From: Dugong dugon
Lineage: Eukaryota > Chordata > Mammalia > Sirenia > Dugongidae
Assembly (NCBI GenBank): GCA_030035585.1
Contig: CM057474.1
Location: forward strand, 3,094,501-3,158,500
Reading direction: 5' to 3'
DNA: 64,000 nt
In this document: piece by piece, positions 14,001 to 23,969 of the stretch
How the letters are laid out: each line of letters begins with the position of its first letter
Position numbering within the stretch: the first letter of the stretch is position 1
Notes under the pieces: generated by a model
What the model saw: only the letters and a program-made list of their open reading frames with translations
Told to the model about the DNA's origin: nothing
The model's database searches: none
Translations under genes and position numbers: made by a program

Positions 14001-16180
14001 GTACATTATCTAATATAGAGACTCTTAAAATTTTGAAAAAATTCTGATTCAGAGTCCAGGACCGTACGTCACATTTAGCTGTGATTTCTCATTAATGTCC
14101 TGTAACCTGGAATCATCCCTCAGTCTTTGTCTTTAATGACCTTGAAAGTTTTGTAGAGTACAGGCCAGTACTTTTGTGGAATGTCTCTTGATTGTTTTTT
14201 GTTTGTTTGTTCATGATTAGATTTGGGATATCTGTTTCCGGCAGGAATGACACAGAAGTAAAGTTTGGTCTTCAATGCATCGTGTCAGGAGGCACGTGAT
14301 AACCTCTTTGTCATGTTATTGGTGGTGTTGACTTTGACTGCTTGGTTGCAGTAGACCCTTGCAAAGATACCATTTTTCCCATTGTAATTATTTTGTGTCT
14401 TGTGGGGAGATGCTTTGACAGTATGTAAGATGTTGTTCCTCATTAAACTTTCACCCAGTAGTATTAGCATTTATTGGTGATTCTTTCCTGAATCAGTATT
14501 TCCTGAATCAGCTATAACGGCTACCACATAGTGTCCATATTTATCTTAAGTTGGTGTGTTTCCAGGGAAAAGGTGCTGTGGGAAGGCAAACCTGATGTCG
14601 CCTTCCCAGACAGGCCCAGGTCTGTGCTGTTACCCTGTGCTCACGCATTCTGGTGCACTTGCCGTTGGGGATGACCAGTAGCCTGCTGTTTTACCCCTTT
14701 TAGACACTACTTGTTACTTGTATTGTGGCGTGTGTGTAAAACAATACAACCTGTTGTCCCTGGGTTTAGACACCTAGGAATATACATGCCTGCCTTTAGA
14801 GGAGAGTTACAGTATTCAGTGGATTTTTTTTCTGAAAAATACATCAGTGTTTTAGTTTGTTTTATTAAATGATTGCTTTGTGAGGATTAATTCTGTCATT
14901 TATAGCACACCAGGATAATTAGATTTTTCATATCTTTATTGCAAAATTATACCATCTTTTTTTTTGCATTTATACTCTAGGTAGTTTCAGGTTATCTGAT
15001 TCGATACTTAACAATAAACTGAAGTTAAGGAGAAATACCTTATTGAAAGGAGTATTTTTTCCAATTCTATTTTTAAATGTCATTTGTTAGGATCCGGGGA
15101 GTTGGAACAGCAGCTGTTAATATGTGCCTTGTGGCAGCTGGAGGAGCAGATGCGTATTACGAAATGGGCATTCACTGCTGGGATATGGCAGGAGCTGGCA
15201 TTATTGTTACAGAAGCTGGTGGTGTGCTGACGGATGTAACAGGTACAGTTATGGGACAGGAAAATGTCTTTTTCTTCCCATCTCTTAAAAGTTTGATATA
15301 TATTACACTTCAGTTCTTAAAGCAGAAAAAGCAAGCTATGAAATTTTCTGCAAAATGGATAAAACAAGCATTGGGAGGCAGAGGAAGGATAAGAACTCAT
15401 GGTAGTGTGGGAATGAATGAACAGTAAGTGACTGAGCCCCTTCAGTTGTGAGTGTCAGGAAATTTCAGGAGAATGTAGAGAAGGTCTAGAAGGTCCCAGA
15501 GTCTGAGGCCCTTGCCGAGAACTCATTAAGTGTTGACCGTTGTGATAGTCGAGGATAGACTTCCTCCGCTGTCACTTTTTGCCTTGGGCTTAGGGTAAAT
15601 ATGTGACTTGAACCGATGGTGAAATTTGTAAAATGAAGGGTGAACTTGGATTAAAAGAATGCATAGGTGCACTGGAATAAAGGCAACAAAGAAATTAGGA
15701 AATGGGAAGGAGAACTGTATAAAAAGTCAGTGGAGCCAAATTTCCTGCCCGTAGGTTCTTACCCAAAAAAAGAGGTACTCAGAGTAACAGCAATGCACAA
15801 AAGAAGAAAAAAAAAGAGAAGAGATGATTTTTTTCAGACTCGTATGAGTTGAGACTTCCCGAGGGGTGTTTACTCACAAACATGCTTAGAAACTCAGGTA
15901 TCTACTGCCAAAGCTTCAGTATCGTGGTTATGTGACAAAGTAGGTTTTTATAAGGTAACTGAAGTGCAGAGATGTTATGATTGACTGTGACAGTGTTGTA
16001 CTAGCTTTATATGGATTACTGTAATACAAGGTACAATCTTTTTCCATATTTGATTTGATTTTAGGTGGACCTTTCGATTTGATGTCACGGAGAATAATTG
16101 CTGCAAGTAGCAGAACATTAGCTGAAAGGATAGCCAAAGAAATTCAGATAGTACCTTTTCAAAGAGATGATGAAGATTAA
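1939..16180 (+). CDS. IMPA1: Inositol monophosphatase 1, complete coding region in eight exons
   Basis: The enzyme hydrolyses inositol monophosphates to free myo-inositol in the cytosol. It needs Mg2+, is the classical lithium-inhibited step of phosphoinositide recycling, and works as a homodimer. Coding segments are 1939-2001, 2613-2746, 4456-4560, 6260-6305, 9217-9325, 10887-10995, 15091-15242 and 16065-16180. They sum to 834 nt and 277 residues, the normal mammalian length. Every intron is GT-AG and the reading frame closes at each junction. Visible catalytic features are Lys36, Glu70-Glu71 (GEES), motif DPIDGT with Asp90, Ile92, Asp93 and Thr95, and WDMAGAG with Asp220. The protein ends in QRDDED. 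The ATG at 1939 is chosen because the product starts [16 protein letters not shown], as in known IMPA1. No stop, frameshift or lost catalytic residue is seen, so the gene looks functional. The paralogue IMPA2 fits less well by sequence and length. Confidence 0.97.
2160..2360 (+). mobile_element. AfroSINE, type 2, in IMPA1 intron
   Basis: The head is 'gagtccctgggtgttgca' and the body has the type 2 signature 'acccagaggtgccttgcaag'. The tail is 'gagtcagaactgacttgaca'. It forms an inverted pair with the type 2 copy at 5876-6074, around coding exons 2 and 3. Confidence 0.88.
2613..2746 (+). CDS. IMPA1: IMPA1 coding exon 2
   Basis: The acceptor ctttttag ends at 2612 and the donor gtattt starts at 2747. 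The exon is 134 nt, encodes residues 22-65 and splits codon Ser66 after two bases. It carries Lys36 and the stretch [14 protein letters not shown]. Confidence 0.95.
3355..3717 (-). mobile_element. Internally deleted RTE/BovB-type element (non-autonomous)
   Basis: Read on the minus strand it starts with an RTE 5' region ('gtctgtcagtatgttgtacc' through the 'ccatggtggacaggtttcag' stretch) and passes directly to the RTE 3' end with 'caacgattgtgaagatggtg' and a terminal 'aacaacaac'. The whole endonuclease and reverse transcriptase coding part is missing. It lies in the intron before coding exon 3. Confidence 0.75.
4456..4560 (+). CDS. IMPA1: IMPA1 coding exon 3 with metal-site motif 1
   Basis: The acceptor cttttag ends at 4455 and the donor gtatgt starts at 4561. 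The 105-nt exon encodes residues 66-100. It holds GEES (Glu70) and [12 protein letters not shown] (Asp90, Ile92, Asp93, Thr95), the signature metal- and phosphate-binding motif of the family. Confidence 0.97.
4672..4882. repeat. 211-bp near-palindrome, MITE-like hairpin
   Basis: The left arm begins 'taccatatttttacacacat' and the reverse complement of the right arm begins 'tactgtatttttacgcacat'. The arms of about 100 bases match at roughly 80 percent by eye and meet near 4777. The terminal TA dinucleotides suit a Tc/mariner-type MITE, but I cannot name the family. It lies in the IMPA1 intron after coding exon 3, so the pre-mRNA could fold into a long double-stranded hairpin. Confidence 0.85.
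5441..5636 (-). mobile_element. AfroSINE, full-length type 1
   Basis: Antisense copy from 'aacccacagcaatcgagtca' to 'gcaccagcagagctcc', with the middle segment 'ctgtaatctttatggaagc' present. It sits in the IMPA1 intron before coding exon 4. Confidence 0.93.
5876..6074 (-). mobile_element. AfroSINE, type 2
   Basis: Antisense copy with 'gtcaagtcaactctgactca', the type 2 middle 'agatcgccaggcctttcttc' and the terminal 'cagccagggactcc'. It lies 185 bases from the acceptor of coding exon 4. Confidence 0.9.
6260..6305 (+). CDS. IMPA1: IMPA1 coding exon 4 (46-nt short exon)
   Basis: It encodes [16 protein letters not shown] (residues 101-116; Arg101 spans the junction). The donor is gtatgt at 6306. 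The acceptor AAG sits directly after an uninterrupted run of 16 T (6241-6256), itself preceded by 8 A, so the polypyrimidine tract is a pure homopolymer. The exon is kept because it joins neighbouring exons in frame and matches the family. Confidence 0.94.
6771..6971 (-). mobile_element. AfroSINE, full-length type 1
   Basis: Complete antisense copy starting 'aaaacctgttgctgtcgagt' and ending 'catgccatcggggctcc'. The spurious 168-residue open frame over it is SINE sequence. Confidence 0.93.
7210..7943 (-). mobile_element. Ancient L2-like LINE fragment (left part)
   Basis: A purine-rich strand of the type seen when the L2 3' half is read antisense. The young L1 at 7958-8475 splits it from a similar stretch at 8490-9050. 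It is diverged, and the assignment is from general resemblance. Confidence 0.35.
7958..8475 (-). mobile_element. 5'-truncated afrotherian L1 (3' UTR) with target-site duplication
   Basis: Antisense L1 3' UTR with 'tgtctgaagagttggcctcg' and 'gggcaccatctagttcttct'. A perfect 14-bp duplication 'agttacacaatttt' flanks it at 7944-7957 and 8476-8489, which shows a simple L1-type insertion of 518 bp in the IMPA1 intron. It is a close relative of 26682-27250. Confidence 0.9.
8490..9050 (-). mobile_element. Ancient L2-like LINE fragment (right part)
   Basis: A purine-rich, diverged stretch continuing the 7.2-7.9 kb fragment beyond the L1 insertion. No coding signal. Confidence 0.3.
9217..9325 (+). 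CDS. IMPA1: IMPA1 coding exon 5
   Basis: The acceptor ttctgcag ends at 9216 and the donor gtaggc starts at 9326. The 109-nt exon encodes residues 117-152 from [17 protein letters not shown] to VSQQE, plus the first base of codon 153. A possible in-frame extension into the intron to 9417 is read-through, not exon. Confidence 0.95.
9478..9582 (-). mobile_element. RTE 3'-end fragment
   Basis: Antisense RTE tail 'gcagaacgaaacgttgccca', ending at a cut near 9582. It lies 150 bases after coding exon 5. Confidence 0.75.
9583..10886. other. IMPA1 intron, largely unassigned
   Basis: Only a weak ancient-repeat resemblance near 9590-9680 ('gtgctgggcataag') and a T run at 10218-10236 are noted. Nothing else is recognised. 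Confidence 0.35.
10887..10995 (+). CDS. IMPA1: IMPA1 coding exon 6
   Basis: The acceptor cttttag ends at 10886 and the donor gtaagc starts at 10996. The 109-nt exon encodes residues 153-188, with [20 protein letters not shown] visible, and splits Gly189 after two bases. The intron downstream is the longest in the gene (about 4.1 kb) and is full of old L1 sequence. Confidence 0.95.
11130..11720 (-). mobile_element. Old mammalian L1 (L1M) 3' UTR
   Basis: The antisense order is recognisable: 'ttgttaacattttaccccat', 'tttctatttcctaagaatag', 'ggtattgcatttagttgtcg', 'tctttagcttcctttaatct'. It fits an L1M 3' UTR inserted before afrotherian divergence. Placed in the long IMPA1 intron. Confidence 0.6.
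11725..13100 (-). mobile_element. Old L1 ORF2 remnant, antisense
   Basis: Reads as the complement of the 5' half of L1 ORF2. Phrases such as 'gcgctatgaattttcatctg', 'gctttaaatgtatcccatag' and 'gttccatatacagtgaagaa' keep the ORF2 order. No open frame survives. Together with the 3' UTR at 11130-11720 it may be one minus-strand L1 with an internal deletion. A small AfroSINE-like scrap sits at 12392-12424. Confidence 0.6.
14040..14510 (-). mobile_element. Second old L1M 3' UTR fragment
   Basis: It contains 'agtacaggccagtacttttg', 'ggcaggaatgacacagaagt' and 'cttgtggggagatgctttga', the distal block of the same L1M 3' UTR type, antisense. Confidence 0.6.
15091..15242 (+). CDS. IMPA1: IMPA1 coding exon 7 with metal-site motif 2
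   Basis: The acceptor tttgttag ends at 15090 and the donor gtacag starts at 15243. The 152-nt exon encodes residues 189-239. It includes [10 protein letters not shown] and [15 protein letters not shown], with catalytic Asp220 in the second. The open frame reads on to 15427 past the donor, but the intronic tail has no family similarity. Confidence 0.96.
15428..16020. other. IMPA1 last intron, no feature seen
   Basis: No repeat family or conserved coding phrase recognised. Confidence 0.35.
16065..16180 (+). CDS. IMPA1: IMPA1 terminal coding exon
   Basis: The acceptor gattttag ends at 16064. The exon encodes residues 240-277, [15 protein letters not shown] to QRDDED, and stops at TAA 16178-16180. 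It continues into the 3' UTR without a further intron that I can detect. Confidence 0.95.
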
Positions 16181-17610
16181 TTACAACACCTTCAACATAA
16201 TCACAGTTGCTTTTCCCCAGATTTTCTGATGCATTGCTGATGTTACAAAATTTAGGACATTTGTTTCAAATGTATAATAAGTTGTGTAAATTGTTTCTGA
16301 TGTCCAGGTTAAAAAACTGGAACTTGTTCCATACTGTACTAAGTATTCGAGAATAGATGAGATACTTGTTTCATTGTTTTAAAAAGTTTTATGTGTAAGA
16401 ACGTGCTTTGGGAAAAATACCAGGGCAGTAGAATTCACGAGATAGGTGTTGCGTCACCTGAAGTAGCCAATAAGCAGTTTTGAGTTATTAAGTGTGTATG
16501 TTTTTTTGGAAATATGAACTTATTATTTATATACATAGTACTCTTAATTAGAAAGTAAACTTTTTGGGAAGAATCTCTTTAGTCCTCAAAGCCATGTTTA
16601 ATTAAATTTGTAAGGGTATAATGAGTATTTCTTAGCCCAAGATTTCTCTCTTTGCAGAGAAACTTATTTGTGCTGTTCATTATTGTACAGGTGGCATCTA
16701 GCACAGTGCCTGTCCAACAGTAGGCTCTTCCAAAATAAGCATTAAAAGAATGAATATTTTGAAGGCAGCAATTCCTAGTTATAACAGATACATAAAATAA
16801 TGAGCTCACCATTCTGAATTTTTGCTTCAGATTTTAAAGCAAAAATTATGTAGTTGTCCTTTTTAACATTTCACGTTACCACACCATTTCAAGTTACCAT
16901 ACCTCCAGATATCATTTCTTATGGGCATTTATTTCTGCAATTAATATATTGTCCAAAGCACTGCATTTCAGTATTTATTTGGATTCACCTTAAAGTGCTT
17001 GTGCAAGAGAAGAAACGGTTGTATAATATGCTCTCGTCATGTATCTGATATAATTAGATACAGTGTATCATTTTACTAAATTCAAAATTCATGCTTTAAG
17101 ATGTTTAGATCAATTTGGTTGTGAATAGGAAACCTAGAACCTGACAGATACACTCTTGTTAATATTGAACTATATTTGGTCTCTTACCAAACTCCTTTTA
17201 ACTTTGTTTCTGCTAGATTTTATTCAGCCTTTAAATAGTCCTTAAAAATTTTTGGCTTACCAAGTTCAAAAAGAAAATTGTACTAGTTGATATTTTTAAA
17301 AGATTAATTTATTGTTTAGCCTTGTCTCGACATGAGAACAGAGTATTAAGAAGTTTTGTTATAGGCTCATGTGAGCCTTATATTTGATAACATAAAACGT
17401 ACTTCCAAAAAGTTTTCAAGGTAGGGGTTATTTTATTGTCATGAACATCTAATACATTAAATATATGATACTAAGATCGAGATAATTTGTGCGGTTGAAT
17501 GTGTGCGCTTAAAATATGTCATACTGTATTCTGAATCAGGTTGCTTTACAGTTTATTTTAATTAAGAGTATCATGAATAAAATTCTAAATAAATGTTAAT
17601 TATTTACATT
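16181..17610 (+). other. IMPA1: Probable IMPA1 3' UTR, AT-rich
   Basis: About 1.4 kb of AT-rich DNA with no recognised AfroSINE, L1 or RTE follows the stop codon, in contrast to the repeat-dense flank. It holds only a possible short MIR-like tail near 16683-16760. The right limit is inferred from the AATAAA pair at 17576 and 17588. Another AATAAA at 17784 would extend it by about 200 bases. Confidence 0.6.
17576..17593 (+). promoter_or_regulatory. Candidate IMPA1 polyadenylation signals (two AATAAA)
   Basis: Two AATAAA hexamers lie 12 bases apart (17576-17581 and 17588-17593), followed by AT-rich sequence. They are the first canonical signals I find after the stop codon. Actual use is inferred. 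Confidence 0.55.
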
Positions 17611-17783
17611 ATTAAAAGTTTATAGTTTACATTACTTCTAGGGATTTTGTGTTTGATTATAAAAATTTGAAACTTGGAATTGTGATTGAATGTATGTTCT
17701 TAATTTTTTGCTTATAGTTTTTCTAACTTTTCTGAAGACTCCCCCCCTCTCCAGTTAGGTAGCTCTTTCATCTTTTTACTCTA

Positions 17784-17789
17784 AATAAA
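17784..17789 (+). promoter_or_regulatory. Alternative polyadenylation signal AATAAA
   Basis: A further AATAAA about 190 bases beyond the pair at 17.58 kb, followed by T- and TG-containing sequence. It could give a longer IMPA1 transcript end. Confidence 0.3.
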
Positions 17790-18199
17790 GTTGACTGTTT
17801 TGTGGCTGAAATTTTTTTAGACATTGAAGAAGGATGATTGACAAGTGGATTATTCAACAATAATTTGAAAATCTTTTTTGAGTAACAGGACTTCTTAGGC
17901 TTAACATTTATAATATTCAGGCATGGTATACCATCTTCCGGTATGTGTACACGCACATACCCATCCATACATATATAAGGTATACACATTTGAACACCCC
18001 TTCTGCCCTCACTTTTTTTTCAGCAGGAATGAGCTCATTGTATTATGTACTTAATTGTGAAGTGCTTGATGGCCTCATTTTGAATCACTACCTGTTCTTA
18101 GAAATGGTTAGCAGTGTTTGTTTGGGTCGGTGTTGTGCCCATGATATATATCACTACGACTCAGCTGCCCTTCATGTCAATGTCCGGTGCGGAGCCCCA

Positions 18200-20745
18200 C
18201 CGCTTGTCCCCCAGTTTGTCGCACTGTGGTGGCTTGCGTGTTGCTGCAATGCTGCAAGGAATACCAGTTCATACAACTGTTCTTCAAATTTACGCACCAA
18301 CCACTACTACCAAAAGTGAAGAGATTGAAGATTTTGACCGACTTTGAGGCAGAAATTGGTCAAAGATGCAATCAAGATGCATTGAAAATTACTGGTAATC
18401 GGAAGACAAAAGCTGGAAATGAAGAAGGATCAGTATTTGGAAAACCAGGCCTTGGTGACAGAAACGACACCAGAGAGCACATGAAAAGAGTTTTGCGAGA
18501 CCAACGACTTCTTCATTGCAAATACCTTTTCTCAATACCACAAATTGCGATTATCTGTGTGGATCTTGCCAGATGGAATACAAAGGAATCAAATCGATTA
18601 CATCTGTGGAAAGAGGTTGGAGAAGCATATTATCAGTCAGAACAAGGTGAGGGGCCAACTGTGGAACAGAAAATCAATTGCTTATATGCAAATTCAAGGT
18701 GAAGCTGAAGAAAATTAAAACAAGTCCACAAGAGCCAGAGTACGACCTTGAGTATATCCTCCCTGAATTTAGAGACCATCTCAAAAATAGATTTGATGCA
18801 TTGAACACTATACTAATGACTGAAGACCAGACGAATTGTGGGATGACATCAAGGGCATCATACGTGAAGAACACAAAAAAATCATTAAAAAGACAGGAAA
18901 TAAAAGACCAAAATGGAAGTCAGAAGAGACTCTGAAACTTGCTCTTGAAGGTAGAGTAGCTAAAGCAAATGGAAGAAATTAAGAAGTAAAAGAGCTGAAG
19001 ATTTCAAAGGACTGCTCAAGGAGAAAAAGTATCGTAATGACGTGCAAAGACCTGGAGTTAGAAAACCAAAAGGGAAGACCACACTCGGCCTTTCTCAAGC
19101 TGAAAGAACTGAAGAAAAAATTCAGGCCTCAAGTTGCAATATTGAAGGATTCTACAGACGAAATATTGAATGACACAGGAAGCATAAAAAGAAGATAGCA
19201 GGAATACACAGCGTCATTGTACAAAACAATGGGTTGACATTTTGCCATTTCATACGCTCAAGAACCAGTGGCACTGAAGGAAGAAGCCCAAGCTGCAGTG
19301 AAGACATTGGTGAAAAACAAGGTTCCTGGAATTGACGAAATACCAGTTGACATGTTTCAACAAACGAATGCAGTGATGGTAGCGCTCATTCGTCTGTGCC
19401 AAGAAATTTGGAAGACAGCTACCTGGCCAACTGACTGGAAGAGATCCATATACGTGCCTATTTCAAAGAAAGGTGATCCCGTGGAATGCAAAGATTATCA
19501 TTAATATCACAAGCAAGTATAATTTTGCTGACGGTAATTCAAAAACAATTGCAGTAGTACATCGAAAGGGGACTGCCAGAAATCAAGCCAGATTCAGAAG
19601 AGGATGTGGAAGGAGAGATATCATTGCTGATGTTAGAAGGATCTTGGTTGAAAGCAGAGAATACCAGAGAGATGTTTACCTGTGTTTTATTGACTGTGCA
19701 AAGGCATTGGACAGTGGATCATAGATTATGGGTAACATTGCGAAGAAGGAAAATTCCAGAACACTTAATTGTGCTCACGAGGAACCTGTACATAGATCAA
19801 GAAACAGTCGTTCAAATAGAACAAGGAGATACTGCATGGTTTAAAATCAGGAAAGATGTGTGTGAGGCTTATATCCTTTCACCTTCCTTAGTCTGTAGGC
19901 TGAGCAAATCATTCGAGAAACTGAACTATATGAAGAACATGACATCAGGATTGGAGGAAGACTCGTTAAAAATCTGTGATAGGCAGATGATACAACCTTG
20001 CTTGCTAAACGTGAAGAGATCTTGAAGCACTTACTGATGAAGATCAAAGATTACAGCCTTCAGTATGGATCATACCTCAACATAAAACAAAAATCCTCAC
20101 AACTGGACCAATAAGCAACATCATGATAAATGAAGAAAATGCTGACATTGTCAAGGATCTCGTTTTACTTAGATCCATAATCAATGCCCACGGAAGCAGC
20201 AGTCAAGAAGTCAGATGGTGTATTGCATTGGGCAAATATGCTGCAAAAGACCTTTAAAATGTTAAAAAGCAAAGATGTCCCATTGAGGACTAAGGTACGC
20301 CTGACCCAAGCCATGGTATTTTTAGTAGCCTCGTATTCATGCCAAAGCTGGACAATGAATAAGGAAGACTGAAGAAGAATTGGTGCCTTTGAATTATAGT
20401 GTTGGAGAAGAATATTGAGTGTACCATGGAATGCCAGGAGAACCAACAAATCTGTCTTGGATGCAAGTATAGCCAGATAGAAGAGAGGATGGCAAGGCTT
20501 CATCTCACATAATTTGGACATGTTATCAGAAGGGACTAGTCCCTGGAGAAGGACATCAGACTTGGCAAAGTAGAGGGTCAGCGAAAAAGAGGAAGACCCT
20601 CAATGAGATGGATTGACACAGCAGCTGCAGTGATGGGCTCACACATAGCAACGATTGTAAGGATGGCACAGGACCAGGCAGTGTTTCGTTCTGTTGTACA
20701 CGGGGTCGCTGTGAGCTGGAACTGACTCGATGACGCCTAACAACG
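18200..20745 (+). mobile_element. Large inactive RTE/BovB-type LINE
   Basis: The longest RTE copy here. It keeps a 5' region ('gtttgtcgcactgtggtggc'), jumps by internal deletion into the endonuclease part near 18270 ('caaatttacgcaccaaccac'), and runs through the reverse transcriptase to the 3' end 'gtgttt..gttctgttgtaca' and a short AAC tail. Open pieces such as 19268-19504 (residues VPGIDEIPVDMFQQTN) show the RT. The catalytic box reads NL-stop-stop-ADD at 19974-19991, so the tyrosine of YADD is a TAG (19980-19982). Many frameshifts and stops mark it as dead. Confidence 0.9.
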
Positions 20746-21240
20746 GTATGGAGTCTAAGACATGTTTAAAGAAGGAAAAAAATACTTGTTTCAAACTGTT
20801 TCCATTTTTCTTAAGCTTCTAGCCGCATCTTTACCTTGCTTTATGTAGAAAAGATATACATATTTTTTATTATGTAATTAATACATATGCATAGTTTAAA
20901 AATTCAAACAACACTGCAAGGATCGGAGTCAAAAATAGCATTTTCCTATCCTATTCTGTCCCATCCCTGAAGCGATCTCTCCAAACTCTTAGCAATTTCT
21001 TTGGATGTTTACCTAAAATACTAGATGATCTATTCTGTTAAATCCTTATTTATTGATTTTACACATTGTCTGTTAACTTGGTCTTAACTCACCCCATGTT
21101 CCCTTACTACCTCCTCTCCATCCTTATCTGTAAAATAGTGTCTAAAAAATTTTTTTTAAATGAATATTCAGTGCTTACCTTATAACTTTTATTCACTGGG
21201 TAGCTAACTAGTAATGTACTGTGGTTATATTTTCTTTCAA
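20746..21240. other. Intergenic DNA, no feature assigned
   Basis: AT-rich sequence between the large RTE and a truncated AfroSINE. Nothing recognised. Confidence 0.35.
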
Positions 21241-21364
21241 TGGCTGTAATCTTTTGGAAGGAGATAAGCAGACCTTTCTTTTGAGGTACTTGCGGGTGGA
21301 TTTGAACTGCCAACCTTTCAGTTAGTAGCTGAGTGCTTAACCATTTGCACCACCCAGGGATTCC
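21241..21364 (-). mobile_element. AfroSINE, truncated
   Basis: The tail half is missing. It starts inside the body at 'tggctgtaatcttttggaag' and ends at the head 'caccacccagggattcc'. Confidence 0.85.
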
Positions 21365-21539
21365 GGCTGGAGTCACCAGTGGTGTCCTGTTTACAGAAGC
21401 CAAATGTTTTTGCCTTCAGCTTCCTTGGCCCTTTTGCAGTTCTTTCCTCTTGCTTGTTCTCTGTGTTTTTAAAAGGACACTTTTAACTCTCTTCTTGGTG
21501 TTCTTCTCAGTCCTCTTTGTGGGTTGTCTTCCTCCAGTG

Positions 21540-21970
21540 TGATGCCATTCCATAGAGTCGCATCCTGGGTCCTCTTGGCTTCTGATTCTTTGCAGTCACT
21601 CTGAGGGGCTCACGCGTGCCCGTGACTTCAACTGTCACATCCATTGTACTGACTACCAGATCTTTATCCAGAGCACGTTTTCCTTCTGAATTCTCAGTCT
21701 GAATTTCCAGCTCCTTTTGGACACCCCTTCTGAATGTCCTCTGCTTTTATCAGCCACACTAATTTTCCTCTCAGAGACTTTTGCCAGTGTCTCTCTCACT
21801 GAATTAGAACCCACTAGAGTTTCCACTTTCCCTCGTCCCTCACATCCTATTGGTCTTACCCCAGTTTTTGGTAAGATGGGCTAGCATTCCCGTCCAGTTC
21901 TTCAGCCAGACTGAAACGCTTGCTCTTCCCGGGCTCCTCTGATCCTTGCCCTATGCTACTCCTGTCCAGA
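21540..21970 (+). mobile_element. Ancient L2-like fragment
   Basis: A pyrimidine-rich stretch with 'gactaccagatctttatcca' and 'tctcagtctgaatttccagc', resembling a decayed L2 3' half. Diverged and short of diagnostic coding. Confidence 0.3.
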
Positions 21971-22683
21971 GTGCTGGACAGGAAGAACAGCTCATTTTAA
22001 AAATGATAATAAAAGTTACCTCTAAATCACAGTGCTTCCCCTTTCCCTGGGAACTGTGTCCCTGTGTCCACGGTGGCCAGGCCTGTACGCAGTGGGGCTG
22101 TGCCTCTGATTAGTCCAGGAGTGGACATCTGACCCAGGGAGGACAAATGAAAGTTTCTAGGGAATTGGGGATTTTGAACTCGGTGACAGAGATTGGGAAT
22201 GATTGGGAATAATTTATGAAGTGCCTTAGATCAGCACTGGGTAAGAAGGGTCATACTCCTGAGGGAGTGGCTGGCCCTCAGGGTGAGCTGGGCTTCAGGG
22301 AAGCTCTGCTGGCAGCAAGCAATCAGTCCACAGGTCCACATGTTGAGGATAAATAGAAATAACACCACACATACCATGCTATGTAATATATTCTAATTCC
22401 CAAGACTTAAACCTATCCCATAGGTTGTTTATTCCCTTAAATATCTCATAAATACTATCAATGGTTAGCATTTATTGAGGGCACTGTACCAGGCATCATG
22501 CTAAGCACTTGATGTTAATGACTGTATTTAATCCTCACAGTGATCTCCGGAGAGGTTCTAATATATTCTTCATTTTTCTGAGGCACCTAGATACCGTCCA
22601 ATCAGCCCGCTTTTCCTTCTCAAGGAGACACAGTTAAGTGGTGAAACAGATAGAGACAGGGTCCATGGACTTAACCCACCATA

Positions 22684-23040
22684 CAGTGGTTCTCAACCCT
22701 GGCTGCACACGAGAGTCACTGGGAAGCGTTTAAGACACACCAGTGCTTGTGTCCCCCCCTCCAGTGAATCTCATGTACTAGGTCTGGGGGGTCACCAGGC
22801 CCCCTGGTATCCCAGTGGTTAAGAGCGCAGCTGCTAACCAAAAGGTTGGCAGTTTGAATCCACCAGCCACTCCTTGGAAACCCTGTGGGGCAGTTCTACT
22901 CTGTCCTATAGGGTCGCTATGAGTCAGAATCAACTTGACAGCAGCGGATTTTCGGCTGAAGTGTTGCCTGGCCATCTGTATCTTTTTTAAAAGTTCCTCA
23001 GGGATGCTGTTGAACAGCCAGAATTGAGAAGCATTTTGCT
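22684..23040. mobile_element. MER5A-like hAT MITE interrupted by an AfroSINE
   Basis: The left end 'cagtggttctcaaccctgg' has the hAT terminal repeat. The body continues 'gtactaggtctggggggtca' up to 22798, is cut by the AfroSINE, and resumes from about 22955 to a decayed right end near 'gagaagcattttgc'. Confidence 0.65.
22799..22949 (+). mobile_element. AfroSINE, short (middle-deleted) subtype
   Basis: It runs from 'ggccccctggtatcccagtgg' directly from 'ccagccactccttggaaacc' to the tail, so the segment of about 44 bases seen in long copies is missing. It is inserted in the MITE at 22684-23040. Confidence 0.9.
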
Positions 23041-23063
23041 ACACTGTACTGTGTCCCAGGGAA

Positions 23064-23270
23064 TCAGTCCCTGGTGGTACAGGTGATTCAAGTGCTCAGG
23101 AGCTAACCAAAAGATTGGCGGTTCCAGTCGCCCTAGAGGTGCCTTAGAAGAAAAGCCTGACAAATCTACTGAAAAATCAACTATTGAAAACCCTATGGAG
23201 CACAGTTCTACCCTGACACACGTGGGGCCTCCAGGAGTTGGAACTGACTCACTGCCAACTGGTTAACTGG
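23064..23270 (+). mobile_element. AfroSINE, type 2
   Basis: Head 'cagtccctggtggtacag', middle 'tagaggtgccttagaagaaa', tail 'ggagttggaactgactcact'. Only 24 bases separate it from the end of the interrupted MITE. Confidence 0.87.
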
Positions 23271-23816
23271 TCACTGCTTCTCAGAAGTAATTGATTTCTT
23301 AGAAGTAGCCAACCCACCCCCTCACCCACTTTTCTATCTCCTCAGACCTATGAGGGTTTCATTGTATAATCTCACGTCTTAAAATTAAAATGTTGCTGTG
23401 TATATTTTCACCAGAAAAAAAAAATAAATTCTAAGAGAAAATGGAAATGTTGCTTTGAGTCATCCATCTGCTACCCAGTGAGCCCGACTGGAGCTTATTG
23501 TCCCACCAGGCTTTCTTATTCCCACAAAGTAACACTAGATGGCAAACTCTACACAGGGAATCAGCGTACGTCAAGCGCTTTCATTTCAGAAGAATTTCAT
23601 TTTTCCTTCAACTAGCCTCACTAGCTGATATTTGAGTTTAATAATACAGTAATAAAACCAGGGGAATTCTTTCATAAATTGAATTACTCTGTACTGTGGG
23701 TCAACTCACATCTCCTTGAGCAGAGCCGCAGATAAGCTGTGATACATACTATGGTCTGTATTTTAAGGTCTTCCAGCTTCAGCATTAATAAGGGGTTCAT
23801 TAATCGTAAACAAACA

Positions 23817-23969
23817 AACCCGTTGCCGTTGAGTCGATTCCGACTCATAGCGACCTTATAGGACGGAGTAGAACTGCCCCATAGGGTTTCCAAGGAGCGG
23901 CTGGTGGGTTCAAACCGCCAACCTTTTGGTTAACAGCCGAGCGCTCAACCACTGTGCAACCATGGCTCC
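23817..23969 (-). mobile_element. AfroSINE, short subtype
   Basis: 'gggtttccaaggagcggctg' joins directly, showing the diagnostic middle deletion. The terminal 'aaacccgttgccgttgagtc' is well preserved, so it is relatively young. Confidence 0.93.

Noticed and set aside
15243..15427. Open frame extending IMPA1 exon 7 into the intron
   Set aside because: A consensus donor lies at 15243 and the frame beyond lacks family similarity; the downstream exon joins in phase.
18678..20025. Chain of + strand open frames that could look like a multi-exon gene
   Set aside because: They are pieces of a decayed RTE LINE with RT motifs and a disrupted YADD box.
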